DNA from: Clitopilus passeckerianus
Lineage: Eukaryota; Basidiomycota; Agaricomycetes; Agaricales; Entolomataceae
DNA length: 64,000 bases
Direction: 5' to 3'
Assembly: GCA_944990035.1 (NCBI GenBank)
Contig: CALYLX010000016.1
Coordinates: forward strand, 62,001-126,000
Positions 12,763 through 24,599 of the stretch are shown here, piece by piece; position 1 is the first letter of the stretch; each line of letters starts with the position of its first letter. The position numbers and the translations under genes were made by a program. The notes beneath the pieces are model-generated. The model was not told where the DNA came from. It saw only the letters and a list, made by a program, of their open reading frames with translations, and made no database searches.

Positions 12763-13938
12763 TGGTTTTCGCCCCTCACCACTTGGGCATTGGTTGTTTG
12801 GTATGGGAGGACTTTGCAGAAGCTCGGGGTACCCTCGCAATATTTTCTCAACGATGCCTTATCATGTATTATCCTCTGCATTTTCTCTGTCGTGCAATAC
12901 ACCAACTCTGACTCTATCTCTGCACGACTGACTGTGTCAATGAATATCCTAAGATAGGCGCTGTGCCCCCGGCATGCTCAGCAGATATGAAGTACTTGCT
13001 TCGCTTCTGATTCCACCAGCCGTTACACAGTAGGCGGTATACCCATGCTCTATCGCAAATAGTGGAGCGTCGATACTGATGAGAGATTTGCGCATCCTCC
13101 TAGATGTGGCAACATGCGTTTGCCTTTCCTCCCCGCCCATTACCCAGCGCTCATTGCTCCAACTGCGTTCTCGTCTAAACTGATACCTCGCCTAGGTAGA
13201 TTTGCCCCCAAACACATTGCCGGACAATCCCTCAGGACAGCGTCTGAGGCTGCCATTTCACAACAAAGGGTGCAGCGCCGAACGGTCTTCACCGGACTTG
13301 GGTTCGAGGTCTAGACTTTCGCTAAAGATCGCCTTTTCGGAAGAGCGTATCTTGCAGCTCTGCGACTCTGTGTGAGTGTTTTTCCCCTTTCGTCTTCTGT
13401 TTCTTCTTTGTGTTATGGCAGGTCTTTTGATATAGATTACTTTCCCCAGGATGCAAGATCTGCACAATCTCATCATTGGAAAACGAGGTGAGGCGCTCGG
13501 TGGGTTTCGGGTAATGCGCTCCATAGGAGAGTAGCTTCGAGCGCTTGCTACAATCGTGATGGCGATAGCGGAAATGGGGGTTCAAGATCTCCCCGCGACT
13601 CGTGCGCATGTGCGTGTGCGACTGACCTATTCTGGTACGACCTCCACCCGGCATGAGCGGCTGAGGCTCACTCAGGTTTTCTAGTTTCGAATCCAAAGTT
13701 GGGTTGGCAGAAATATGACGCGCCAGACCTCCGTTCTCTCCAGGGTCCAATGTTTCGTCATCCAAAACTCAGAGCGGCAATTTTGAAGACTGAGTTGAAC
13801 AGATAAAGGGGGGACGGCTCAGTTGGTCTTCTTTTCTTTCTCGTAGGAGGTCAAACGACTTCACCTCGAATGTTTCTTCGACTCCTGGATAACCTAGCCT
13901 CCGTACTCTCAACTTCGAATTTCTCGTCTTCTTTCCTC
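12763..13938. other. Intergenic, no supported gene
   Basis: Several open frames exist on both strands (for example 13114-13314 plus and 13322-13765 minus), but none shows family features or consistent splice structure. A T-arm-like hairpin near 13577-13598 was considered as a tRNA and rejected. The right end carries the terpene synthase promoter. Confidence 0.4.
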
Positions 13939-15098
13939 ATGGTCCACGCGAACCCGACGAGTAAAGAGAGTGTCTTGGACGTACGTTCCCTCTTTCCCTT
14001 CTCTTTCCCTCTCACCACCCCTCCCATCTCATCCCTAGGTAACCAATCCCTGGGTCAAAGACGAAATCCGAGCCACCATTCTATCAACCCTCCAAGGCTG
14101 TTCCATTCTCTACCCCACCAAAGTCGAAGAATGTAAAGCCTTCCAAACCTCCTGCATGGACGAAGCCCACCGGCGGGGGTACACCATGCATGGCCCCGAC
14201 ATTATCCTCAAACACCTCATCCCCCCCGGTGCCGAGGCAGCCTGGCTCTTCTATCCCCACCTGCGGAGTTCTAAAACGCATCCGCAGCTCCTCGTTCTCA
14301 TAGGGTTATATTTCGGGTGGTTGTTTTACATCGACGACGCGTTCGATCGGCATTTCGAAGCGATCAAAGAGTTCAATGACCGATTCGTTGGGGGGAGAAG
14401 ACAGAAAGCGAGGGTGCTAGACCAGTTTGTGGATGTGGTGATGGAGATGAGCTATGCGTTTGGGGATGGGGCGGCGGGGAATTTGGTTGTTAGTGGGACG
14501 TTGGATTTCGTTACGGGGACTTTGATTGAGCATGCTACGAGGGAGGATAAGGTGCGTGTACGCGTTTTCTCAATGTGATATTTGGTGCTGATGGACGGGA
14601 CTGGTGCGGTGTAGGTTCATCAGAAAGCGAAAGGTTTCCCGGCGTATATGAAGACACTCGTATCTGCGAATCGACCGCTTTGTATTATGGCGTTCCCGCC
14701 TGATACGCCGATCAAGAATTATATACAGGCGATTCCTGAGATGTTGGATTTCGCTAATAATTTCAGGTATCTAGTCCTTCTCTCCTCTCCTCTTCTTTCC
14801 CTTTCGCATATACTCACCCACCCACCACAGCGACATCCTCTCATTCTACAAAGAAGACCTCGAGCACGAATTCTTCAACCGCATCTCACACCTCTCCCGG
14901 ACCCGGCGCGTCTCAAAGTTGGAAGTCCTCAAAGATCTGGCAGCTGAGGCGGTTCAATCGTATAACCGCTTCGTGCAGATTTTGGAGGCGTCGCCTGTTA
15001 GTGGTGGTGCAAAGACGGCGAGGGAGTTCTTTGATGGAGCGTTGGCTATTCATGTTTCGGCGAAGAGGTATCGGTTTGATGAGTTGGGTTTTGTTTAG
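13939..15098 (+). CDS. TRI5-type (trichodiene synthase family) sesquiterpene synthase
   Basis: Model join(13939..13980,14039..14551,14615..14766,14831..15098), 975 nt, 324 aa, all introns GT-AG. Class I terpene cyclase: expected to ionise farnesyl diphosphate with Mg2+ and cyclise it. The Asp-rich metal motif is YIDDAFDRH (D113, D114, D117). The second metal motif is at 236-244, SDILSFYKE, followed by EDLEHE; the first position, normally Asn (or Asp), is Ser here, built from AG|C across intron 3. The ending (RYRFDELGF) and overall length fit the TRI5 family. The start at 13939 was chosen for length; an upstream in-frame ATG at 13870 would add 23 residues. It is flanked by P450s on both sides, suggesting a terpenoid cluster. 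The product cannot be predicted. Confidence 0.87.
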
Positions 15099-15654
15099 GG
15101 AGGGTGTTTGAATAGGTTAATTGTTAGGATATCATGATGAACATTTCGCGTTCTCTTCTCTTTGAGTGGTCAGTTATATTTAGAAGCTACATGGGAGACT
15201 CGTTAGTAAGTTGGTGTAGCTCTTCATGAGAATTGACGACAAATCCTTCCGCGTCTTTACAAGGAGAATGGATGATGAATGAATGAAATCCCCGACTCAG
15301 CTCACCGAAATAGACCGTATCGTCGTTCGATCAACCTTACCGCGCTCTGTGGACCATGAAGGCAGAAGTATGACGTCGCCAAATAAACTCGTCTGATCCA
15401 TGCCATCATTCTTCGAAGTTCCTGATCCCCGTTGTCACCGACGCGTCGCGCGGAGGCAAATCTTGATAAGCGTCAACCCTCTTCATACCGAACCAGGCCG
15501 TACCCCAAATCATCTTCCCATCCGCCCCGATAACCCGATGGCGTGTTTGCTGATAGATCGTCCAACGGGAATGCACGGAATACCAAGCCGAGTCGCATCT
15601 TCACAGGATAAGGAGTCTTCGCATTTCGACCCAAACCTTTCTCTGCCATAGAAC
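15099..15654. other. Intergenic between terpene synthase and P450-3
   Basis: Tandem same-strand spacer: terpene synthase 3' flank and P450-3 promoter. No coding signal seen. Confidence 0.4.
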
Positions 15655-18519
15655 ATGGTCGCGATGAACAAGGCCACTACAGCCCTCGCCATTTCTGCAT
15701 CATGGATACTGTACAAGCTCGTAAAGAGATTCACCAGGAAGTCGACGTTGGCCAACGTGCGTGGGCCACCGTCTGATTCTTGGTTATTTGGTACGTCCTG
15801 GTTCGTCGAATACGTTCTTTTCCAAGATACTCAACGTACGCGACTATCTACCAGGAAACCTCGCGAGAGTATATGATTTCAACGCCTACGACACCCATAG
15901 AACATTCGAGGAACAATGTACGCGTCTCTTTATTGGGTTCGCACATACGGAATGCATGATTAACATGTCTTGGCTCAGATGGTAGCGTCATGAAGTTCTA
16001 CGGGATTATGGGAGTGCATACCATCTCTTTCCCTCCCACACGCTCTTTACTTACCTTCCTTTGTCTAGGAAGAACAGCTGTACATCTCCGACCCAGAGGC
16101 ACTGTATAACATCTTCATCAAGGTTAGCTCACCTCCTCTTCTATTCTCTATCCTCCACCCACATCCAGATCCACTAACTCAATCCCACAGGAACAAGACG
16201 TCTACGTGAATCCAGAGGAATACTATATGTCAGTCCTTCACTCTGGCACTCCACCTATCTGACACCGACGTTCCTCTCAACAGCGTGAACAACATCCACT
16301 TCGGAAACGGGATCTTCAGCTCACAAGGTATGGCCCTCTATAAATTACGAGTTTGTTGAACGACGTGCTGACAGACTGTGAAATTATTCAAGGTGACAAC
16401 CATCGCCGACAACGTAAACTCCTCAGTCCGGCGTTTAGTATCGCTCATATGCGGACGTTAAGTGAGTTTTCTTCCTCTCCTTCCTCCGTATCCCAGCCTG
16501 ATTAAACACCGTAGCACCGATATTTCAGGAAGTCACGGAACAGGTACTCTACCTTCCCATTCCCACCTCTCCAGCTCTCATTCGTGTATATCTGATTCTC
16601 GTTTCTACCCACCAGCTCGTCCAGAGGATCAGTGGCGACCTCTCCCCCGGTCCAGAACCCAAAGAGATCGACCTCCTCAACTACATGACCCGCACCGCCC
16701 TCGAGCTAATAGGGCAGGCAGGGCTTGGGTACTCTTTCGGCACACTCTCCCCTCCGTCTTCCTCCCCATCTTCTTCCTCCCCTGCCCCTGGCTCCTCCTC
16801 CGCCGCCTCCTCTTTGGAACCCTCAGGCTCAGACTCAAACGCCTTCGCACGCGCCGTGAAAGAACTATTCACGACCGAATCCAAGCTCCTCCTCGCACGT
16901 CAATATGTCCTCCCGCTCGTTGCTGACTTAGGGACCCCGGGGTTCAGACGACGCGTGGTGGACTTCCTATCGGATGTCTGGGGGTGGAGGAATTTGAGGG
17001 AGGTACGGGATATACTGGATTTGTTCTGGAAGAATGTGGAGGGTGTTTTTCGTGAGAAGAAGAGGGTTTTGGTTGATGGGGAGAAAGAAGGAGGGTGGGA
17101 GGAAAGAGTTGGGAGGGGGAAGGATGTTGTTAGTACGTTGAGTGAGTTGTGCTTCTTCGAATCTCTGGAGGTGTACGGTGCTGAGGTGATTTTCTGTTTG
17201 ATAGTGAGGGCGAATCAGATGGGCAAAGAAGGAAGTGGGATTGAGGATAGTGAGGTTATGGGACATGTGCGTTCCTCTCTCTTTCTCTCTTTCTTTACTT
17301 GATGAAGCCGGATTCTGACGAAGGTTCTAGATGGCGTAAGTAAACCTCAACCTGCCTTTATTCCATATCAATCAGCTCTTAACCATCTCTTCCCCCCCTC
17401 GTGTACGTTCCCAGATGTAAGTCCTTCTTTCCCACCACCCTCACGTATTCTAACGCCTCACCCCGACTATTTATAGCGCTCATATTCGCAGCAATGGACA
17501 CAACCTCCAGCGCAATGGCAGCATGCTTCCACATGCTCGCCAAGAACCAGGCTGCCCAGGACCGACTTCGGCGAGAAATTCTAGACTCTGCCTCCAGAGG
17601 TGAAGTCATCGATTATGATGTGCTTTCGGAGTTGCCGTGGTTGGCTGCCGTGTGTCGGGAGACTTTGCGCTTGTAAGTCGTATGAATATACGGATTATCG
17701 ATGTGGAAGGGGATGGTGCTGATAGGAAGTGTGGTCGCTTTTTGCTTAGGTATCCGCCTGTTTCTACGGTTTATCGGAAGTACGTCCTCTCTTCCCTGTC
17801 ACGTTCTCTTTCCATCCCTAACCCTCCCTTTTACCTAACAGAACCTCAACTCAAGCTCACCTCCCCCTGTCCAAACCTATCATCGGATATGACGGTCAGC
17901 CTATCCACATAGTCGACATCCCAGCCAACACCTCCTTCATCGTCTCCATCCTTTCCTCGAACCGGCACCCGGATCTTTGGGGTGAGGATGGGTATGAGTG
18001 GAAGCCGGAGAGGTGGTTGAGTCCCCAAACCGGCGAGGAGGATGAGAAGGAGAAGGGGTTAAGGGAAAGGCGGAAGAGGGTGCCTGGGGTTTATTCGAAT
18101 TTGTGGGTTTTTTGAATATTATAAAGAGAGTGTGTGTGGAAGCTGATTGTGGACATGGTGTTGTAGGATGACGTTCCTTGGTGGTGGACATGCGTGCCTG
18201 TAAGTTTCATGTCCTTTCCCCACCTCATACTTGAGATCGTCGGCTGATGCGGACACGTTTCATCGTGACAGTGGCTTCAAGTTCTCGCAATTGGAGATGA
18301 GTACGTCTTCCTCTCTCTTCTCTCCCTTTCATCGTTCATCCATTGAAAACAATCCATATAGAAATGGTCATCTACCTCCTGATCCGCCACTTCAAGTTCG
18401 ACCTCTCGCCATCTGATGGGGACGTAGTGTGGCAGACGACGGACATTTCGGCGCCGTATTTGAAGACGGATGGGAGGAGGAGCTCAAGACTTCCTTTGCT
18501 CGTGTCTATCACGGGATAG
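15655..18519 (+). CDS. Cytochrome P450 monooxygenase (P450-3), paralog of P450-1
   Basis: A full 18-exon model closes in frame at 1770 nt (589 aa): exon starts 15655, 15855, 15979, 16069, 16191, 16284, 16393, 16515, 16616, 17205, 17331, 17415, 17477, 17750, 17842, 18167, 18272, 18362. The N-terminus carries a membrane helix (TTALAISASWILYKLVKRF) and hinge (VRGPPSDSW). Further on are FAAMDTTSSA (helix I), ETLR (ExxR), KPERW and the haem loop FLGGGHACLG, split by an intron after Cys-Leu. Exons 11 and 12 are microexons of 5 nt (17331-17335) and apparently 2 nt (17415-17416); together they supply Met-Ala-Ser before LIFAAMD, the same spacing as in P450-1. A Ser/Pro-rich insertion (SFGTLSPPSSSPSSSS region, about 16736-16830) is absent from P450-1. 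Likely partner of the adjacent terpene synthase. Confidence 0.83.
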
Positions 18520-18819
18520 AGTTATATTGGATTCTAATAGATTGAACTGTTGTACGATGCTACTCGAAGATGCTCCAGGTTTGACTATCTAAGTACAGGC
18601 CTATTTCGGTCTCATCCACGATACCTGTTTAATGACCACGACGGTTGACACCAACGTAAATCTCTCGACTCTTTGACATTCTTACATATGGGGCCGTGGT
18701 TCAAGGCGACTGTTGTACGCTGCAACATTGAGCACTTGCGGGAAGTATGTTAGGAATGCCGGCTCGTTGCTGGATACTTACATCGATTTCTCCGTCTTAT
18801 GACCTTAGCACCGACTTCC

Positions 18820-18962
18820 TGTCCTTTTAACTGGCTCTCCTCGCAACAGCCCACGGTGACTCGTTGATGGTTAGAGCGGTTGAAAAGCTCTTCGGCACCT
18901 TCTTTGGAGGATATAAAGGCGTAGAGGGCGGTGGTGTATTGGGAGGAGATGTCGAGTTCCAT
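18820..18962 (-). pseudogene. Truncated P450-2 N-terminal fragment
   Basis: The minus-strand frame from ATG 18962 reads MELDISSQYTTALYAFISS then KEGAEELFN, clearly matching the start of P450-2 (MSVNISQQYDTVLNAILSS, KEGAEELFK). After about 28 residues the similarity ends and the frame has no P450 hinge. The fragment keeps the upstream (promoter) side of the gene but no catalytic domain, so it cannot be functional. Confidence 0.8.
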
Positions 18963-19380
18963 CTTGGAGGTTTGGTTGTCCTGTGTAGCGAATCAAATGC
19001 GAATGGACATGGACCATTGATTGGCTTTATCTCGTGCTTGGTGTGGCGAGCCAGCTATGGCTTGGTGCCGTCATTTCGGATTGCCCATTCTTCCGTGGTT
19101 TGAGGAGTCGAGCCGTGGGATGAGGCGAGAAGGTTTGGTAGTTGGCGATCAGTGCATGATGGAGTAAAAAGACGAAGAGCAGTCATCAACAGACTGGAAT
19201 AGACCCTGTTAGAGTAACTTCGTTAGCCCCGAATGGTGACGGTTCTGATAAAGGATAACATACCGTTTGACGTCGTGGTTTTCTTCGCCTAGTCAGTGCT
19301 TTTCATCGGCGATAATCTGGTCGAAGTCCAAGAAACCGCCATAGCCGTGGTGACGATCATGAGGAATCCGGTTAAGGCGT
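18830..19380. repeat. Segmental duplicate of the P450-2 first exon and promoter
   Basis: Aligns by eye with 10840-11390 over about 550 bp: the coding start, the CTTCGGCACCTTCTTTGGAG block (18890-18909, 10860-10879), the AGCCAGCTATGG block, GATAAAGGA and the AGTCCAAGAAA block near 19327. The source lies about 8 kb away on the same strand. Confidence 0.8.
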
Positions 19381-19609
19381 CAAAGGCGTGTGGGCACGTG
19401 CGCGTTGGTGTTCGGAATTCCGACATTGTTCTTGTCAGTGTTGTGCGGTCAATGGTCAATGACCAATTGACCATACACATGATCGTGAGACGCCCAAAAA
19501 TTTACGTTGAATTTTAATGGTCCAGTATATAAGAATGTTAATACAGAGTGGGGAAGTCTCCTAACATACTTCACAATACTGCTTCATTCTCATCGTCAAT
19601 CCAACTCTA

Positions 19610-19710
19610 ATGGCTGAGGAGATATATGACGCTGAGCTTCTCCAGCGGGTTTCCGATCCCGGTACCTGGTGGAAGAATTACTACACTGTACATCCTGTCA
19701 GGCTCGGGAG
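19610..19710 (+). pseudogene. Promoter and first codons of a truncated plus-strand gene
   Basis: A TATA box (TATATAAG, about 19526), a CA/CT-rich leader and an ATG at 19610 open a coding-looking frame (MAEEIYDAELLQRVSDPG, TWWKNYYTVHP). Near 19700 it runs into ankyrin-repeat sequence of the opposite-strand pseudogene and soon stops. It looks like the 5' stub of a gene cut by the duplication breakpoint. Family unknown. Confidence 0.35.
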
Positions 19711-21214
19711 TTTGACGAACTTCAAATGTCCATTTTCGGCCGCAAAGTGAAGCGCGGTCCGGTTATCGATGTCTAAATTGGCCATGTGAATAAGTGAAAG
19801 AATGATAACACGATTCGCCTACCTTTTACATCCACATCTAGTTTCAGTTCAGCCAGGAGTTTGAGGACCTCCAAATGTCCATTTTCAGCCGCAAAATGAA
19901 GCGCAGTCCGGCCATCAATGTCTAAATGGACGATGTGAATAAGTGGAAGACGGATAACGCGATTGGCCTCCCTTTTGAGCTCAGTCAGCAGTTTGACGAC
20001 CTCGCAAAAACCTTGTTTAGCTGCATAATGAAGCGCAGTCCGACCATGAGCGTCTAAATCCAAGCGTGAACGTTGTGAGAGAATAATAGCGAGTCCGCCC
20101 TACCTGCTGCATTAAGATCAACGATCTCCCAGTGGTGTTTATTCATTGACGTTACAATTGCGGGATCTGAGTCGAGTGGATCAGTATGCTCCAGATTCGC
20201 CAATCGCACAGGGGTTACCTATTGCAGTTCTAGATGCTCCAGATTTGATTGCATCTTGAACAGGAAGTAGTTGTCCCTTCTCTGCTGTAATAAAGAGCTT
20301 CTTCCCAAGCATATTTGCCCGTCGTTCTGAAAGGGCCTCGCTAATATCATGTATGGGGATTAAAAGAAGCAGCAGGGCTAACGTCTGACCGAATGTCCAG
20401 TTGGCACCACCATCGGTTGTCAGAGATTTATTCTTGCCAATAGTGACCTCAGCGTCAGCGAGAAGGAGAATATTGATCACTGCCAATACTGCCAATCCAC
20501 CCCTCGTAAGCTTGATACCAGTGTCGCGGTTGAGCGAGAAAGTCGCAAAACGGCTACACACCCAATAGGCACTGCAAAGAAGCCAATTGGTACGACCAGA
20601 TTCAAGACAGGAGTAAGTAGAAGGCTATAGACGAGGAGGGACCATTCTCGTATAGCATGAGAGCGATCGGAACGGTCTAGCCTACAACAACCAGGGACGC
20701 AGATAGGGAGCAAGGCTGGGAGTAACTGAAGGCGGCTGGTTGTTTCCAGACCCATATCCCCACTGCTGACATGACGGACAAGTGGGCTGATCCTATGATG
20801 AACACCGGGTTCTTCCATGCCTTTTTCGTTTGCCCTGACTGCGTCCAGATGGATCGTAAGCGCAGTCGCTTTCCACCTTGCTGAGTATCCTCATCTGGCG
20901 TAGAGCAGGAAGTAGATGAAGAGATTCGTGTTATTCATCCAGCTAAGATTAAGGATGATGGCTGCGTGATAGTTCGTCGAGCCACGTTTGAGAGCTAGCA
21001 CGATGACGGATACGAGAATGGCGAATGCTGTAATTAGAATCGTTGTTGACTGCGTTTCCAGTGAATCTAGCTCGAGCGGCGTGACCTTCTTGTCCTGGAG
21101 AGTGAAGAGCGCTGGCACGAAACTCAGCAGATTTTGAGCGTAGACGGCTGTTCGTACGCCAATGCCAGAAATGTCTGGATTGGAGGGGAGGCAACTTTGA
21201 GTTAGATTCGACAT
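19690..21214 (-). pseudogene. Ankyrin/membrane protein gene, copy A (degenerate)
   Basis: Starts at ATG 21214 with SNLTQSCLPSNPDISGIGV, nearly the same as copies B and C, and keeps the first membrane helices. It then differs from B and C by a deletion of about 19 nt after FIYFLLYA (about 20893), a stop (TAG, 20679-20677) where B and C have Gln, and further frameshifts before IREWSLL and before the CSRFATFSLN segment. After the membrane domain only about three ankyrin repeats remain (for example GRTALHFAAENGHLEVLKLL), and the third breaks off near 19700. With several independent lesions this is a pseudogene. Its upstream flank, to about 21.7 kb, also matches the flank of copy B. Confidence 0.85.
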
Positions 21215-23611
21215 GATAGGGAAGATGGTGGGCGACGTGAAGCCGTTTAGACGAGCTCTGGGCAAGCCTAACAGCCCTGACTCGTGTTCTAGCGCTAATC
21301 TATGTCTGTGGGTCCATTGTGGGTCCAGTGCGCGAGGCAGTTACTCCGATATCCGGGCCACGATCTTGCAATATACACCAGATAATCGATCATTTAAATC
21401 GTTCATGGGTTTATTGTCAATGCTACTACATCAAGGCCGTATGCCTACTCTAAATTCATCAATTCCAAGCTCTCGGACAGGAAGAGGCGCCCACTGAGTC
21501 CTGACTTTCATTTCGCATTCTTGTCGACCTTCCCAGGCTATCAATGTCCCAGTAACTATGACACCCTCTGCGACAATAGGCACGTACGCCTTTCCACAAG
21601 AGGCACTCCGCCGCGTTTGCCAACCTCGTTTCCGTCCACCCCGTCATCACTTCCTGGTCACGATGCGTGTTACGAAGACGAATTCAGCACTGCCTGCAGA
21701 CTAGTTTCTTGACACCCAGCCGGTTGATAGGAGAAGGCTTTGTGCCTGAAGAGTGCGTGATCGTGAAAGGGTCTCTAAGGCCTAACGTCAAAGTTTATCA
21801 GAACGAATAACGGCAAGAGAATATAGCTTGACCACACGAACCTCAAAGGCCGAATTCCACAACATGCCCATCCCGACATACAGCATCTCTTCGTCTTCCT
21901 CTAGAGGCTAGACAGATTGATGTCGATCCAGTAACACGGGTCTGGAAAGTTTCGTTGAGTCAAGTTCTATGAAGGCTGCCGAAGAGTATTAGACTGGCAC
22001 TAACATACCTTAACGATGCAGCCGCTGTCTATCGAGCTGATTAGTCCCCACTATCAAACTCTCGTTCATGAACACCTCAGCCTGGTCACCCTCGAATCCG
22101 ACGTTGCAGGCAAGCCTAACTTGTTCTTCAATGGCTCGAATGACTTGGACTCCAGTCTCGGCCCTTCCAGATGATCAACGAGGTGACAGCCGACACCTCT
22201 TTCCCTTCAGGGCGGCGATTGTCGAGGCAGCCTTGTCTGATGATGTGGATTTGGAGAGCGACGTAGATGGGCATGATGACGAGATGGTTCTCAGCTTCCT
22301 CAAACGTGCGGCTGGTGTGGGCGATAGAAGCCGGAGGCCGGGATTGAGATAGACCTAGAGCATTTGTTGCTGGAATTATTGGCTCCGAGGTCTGACTCCG
22401 GGCTGGATAGGAACGTGGTCAGTGACAGAACGAACAGTGATGGAAGAAACAGGCCATACGCACCCAGACTCCCTCGCTTGCCTCTAAGCCAGAGCCTTGC
22501 TACCAGCTTCCGTCTCCCTTTCGCTCCCTTCTTCCCGAAGTACCCGGTGGCCATTGCAAGACCATACGTGAAAGTCGAGGGGACCCAAATTCTTGCTCGC
22601 CACTATCCTTTATCGACTCGAGGATTTCTAGGCTAGCAACGAGCTGAGGGAGATACCGGAGGATCTAGAGGATCTGAAGCAAGGTCAGCATCGTTCAGGT
22701 GGAAAGGTCTCGCGAGCTTCATACGTATAATTCTCCTCTAATCCTTTGTCGGTGTCTTCGGTAAGAACCGCTCCAAGCCCAGGTCAACATCAAGCCAACC
22801 TCAACAAAACCGAATCGTTCAGGTAACATCCGCTGGCACATTTTTGAGGATATTGGACCCCAAAGAGCTACATGGACAACATATCAGCGAGGATCTGCTT
22901 GGAATGTTCGATACGCATACCTTCACCCACGTATTCGCAGGACTTGTGAGAGGCTGGAGCCACCGAACCACGCTTTGAAACTTGGCACATCGACGCGTTG
23001 ACGTCACAGGTGACCGGTGAAGCCTAGTAGGAGCTCGATTTGATGGTAATATGCATCTGGTCAACTCCTTCATGTTGCCGTAGACCGAGAAACGAGACGC
23101 GAGGTGTGAAACCGCGTTCATGAGTCAAAGGTGGATACCGGGTGTCCGTCAATAGCTCGTTATGTGAGTAGATAGAGTAAGCGGGGTGAAAAAATCACTT
23201 GAAGCATTCGTATCATGCAGCCTGGCATGAACAGGTAGTCAAAAGGCTGTTATCGACCTCGTGGCGATTTAACAACCGGGCTAGGAGACCTATCTTCTTC
23301 ATCTCTACTCAAGATAACTACCTTCCTGTGATCTTCTCCGCGTCAAGCTTGCCCGAATCCCAATGCGACAGCTCAAACTTCAGGTATTCCTCCGAGTAGG
23401 TGAGTAAAAAATTGTTTTCACCCATGCGCATCGTGAATATATTGGTATGACTACGCGTAATCCCTCCACGGACCGTCTCTCGAGGTTTCAAAAAGTCCCA
23501 TTTACTTCCTTCTTTCGGAGACTACTGTTGTTTATTGAATATCCATTGACACGATATTATATGAGGCCGCACACCTGAGTCCTTAGACAGATTCCACAAT
23601 AAACATCCCCC
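21215..23611. other. Gene-poor region with duplicated, decayed sequence
   Basis: The first 500 bp match 35.5-36.1 kb (for example ATCTATGTCTGTGGGTCCAT at 21298 and 35589), so this is the duplicated upstream side of the ankyrin block. Fragments resembling a decayed gene (minus-strand frame around 21500-21650, similar to 35.95-36.05 kb) are present. From 22.0 to 23.6 kb open frames occur on both strands, but none could be tied to a family or a clean exon model. Confidence 0.4.
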
Positions 23612-24350
23612 TCAAGCAAACAGAATACAGAGAATCATGACCGGCACTACGGCGCTCAGAGCTGAACCCCGGAAGAACGAGCTAGCACCATTCTTTCCTT
23701 CATCCGTGACAAAGGTGGCGATAGGATAGGCACTTCCTGTCAACGATACCGTTGTGGTTGGTTGGCCGGAATACCAGACTGCCCGAACGCATGATCCGCC
23801 GCCGTTCCCGTCAAGGTCGCAGCTCCTGCTTACCCCGGGCCATCCAGACTTTGGTAGTTGGTGCTCAACGTAGTGCGAGGCATCAGCCACAAGCGTAGCT
23901 ACAAACAGGTAAAAAAAAAAGGGGAAAGAAAAATTCAGCACGGACAAAGAAGGAGGAAAGCATCCTCACCCTCAATAGTGAATGGGTCCTTCGTGTGCGT
24001 TACCGTAGTTGCGGACCCAGGCGGCACCGTAAATGTCTTCGTAGCCGCCGTCCCGGTTTCGGTGACAATAGCGCCCCCAGAAAAGACTTGCTCGGCGTAT
24101 TCGCTAAAGACGCGACGTTCTTCATAGGTCGTAGCGCCGCTCGCGTCTGTTCCGATAGCTTCAATCGTACCTGAACCCGTGTTGATATTCTCAGGTATCG
24201 GCGTTGCAAGTACTTGATAGAGTGTAATAGTCGCTGCGTTGCATGCTAGAATTTCGAGTAAACAACATGTAGGCTCGTTCTCGGAATTCAAAATGATACG
24301 CTACCTGCTAGGGAGAGAGTAAGCAGGGAGAGGGTGGTCGTGGCCTTCAT
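23612..24350 (-). CDS. Secreted protein with probable GPI anchor, function unknown
   Basis: Model complement(join(23612..23898,23970..24245,24305..24350)), 609 nt, 202 aa, all introns GT-AG. Residues 1-20 are a signal peptide (MKATTTLSLLTLSLAACNAA). The middle is Thr/Ser/Ala/Gly-rich and poor in Lys, with a small Cys pair (SRSCDLDGNGGGSCVRA). The last 17 residues (SALSAVVPVMILCILFA) are hydrophobic and preceded by small residues, as in GPI-anchored cell-wall or plasma-membrane proteins. I do not recognise a catalytic domain. It lies alone between decayed repeat copies. Confidence 0.7.
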
Positions 24351-24599
24351 TGAAGAAGAGTACGTCGATGATCTGTCATAGCACAAAATTTTGATGTTCT
24401 GGAGGCCACTTCACACCTTTTTATACCAGTCACCCCGTGGTATCTCGTCTGTGGATCTTTGATGGTCGTGACAGCAGATTGAGTATGAGTACACGACGTG
24501 AGGCGACACGAGAATCTGGAATATAGCAGTGATGGCACCGCCGTAGACTTTCGCACTTTTTGTGAAGTTTACCCTAATGAATACTTTTGGACAAAAGGA

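Noticed and set aside
13500..13600. Hairpin GGGGTTCAAGATCTCCCC resembling a tRNA T-arm
   Set aside because: Loop length is wrong for a T-arm and no D-arm, anticodon arm or acceptor stem could be placed upstream.
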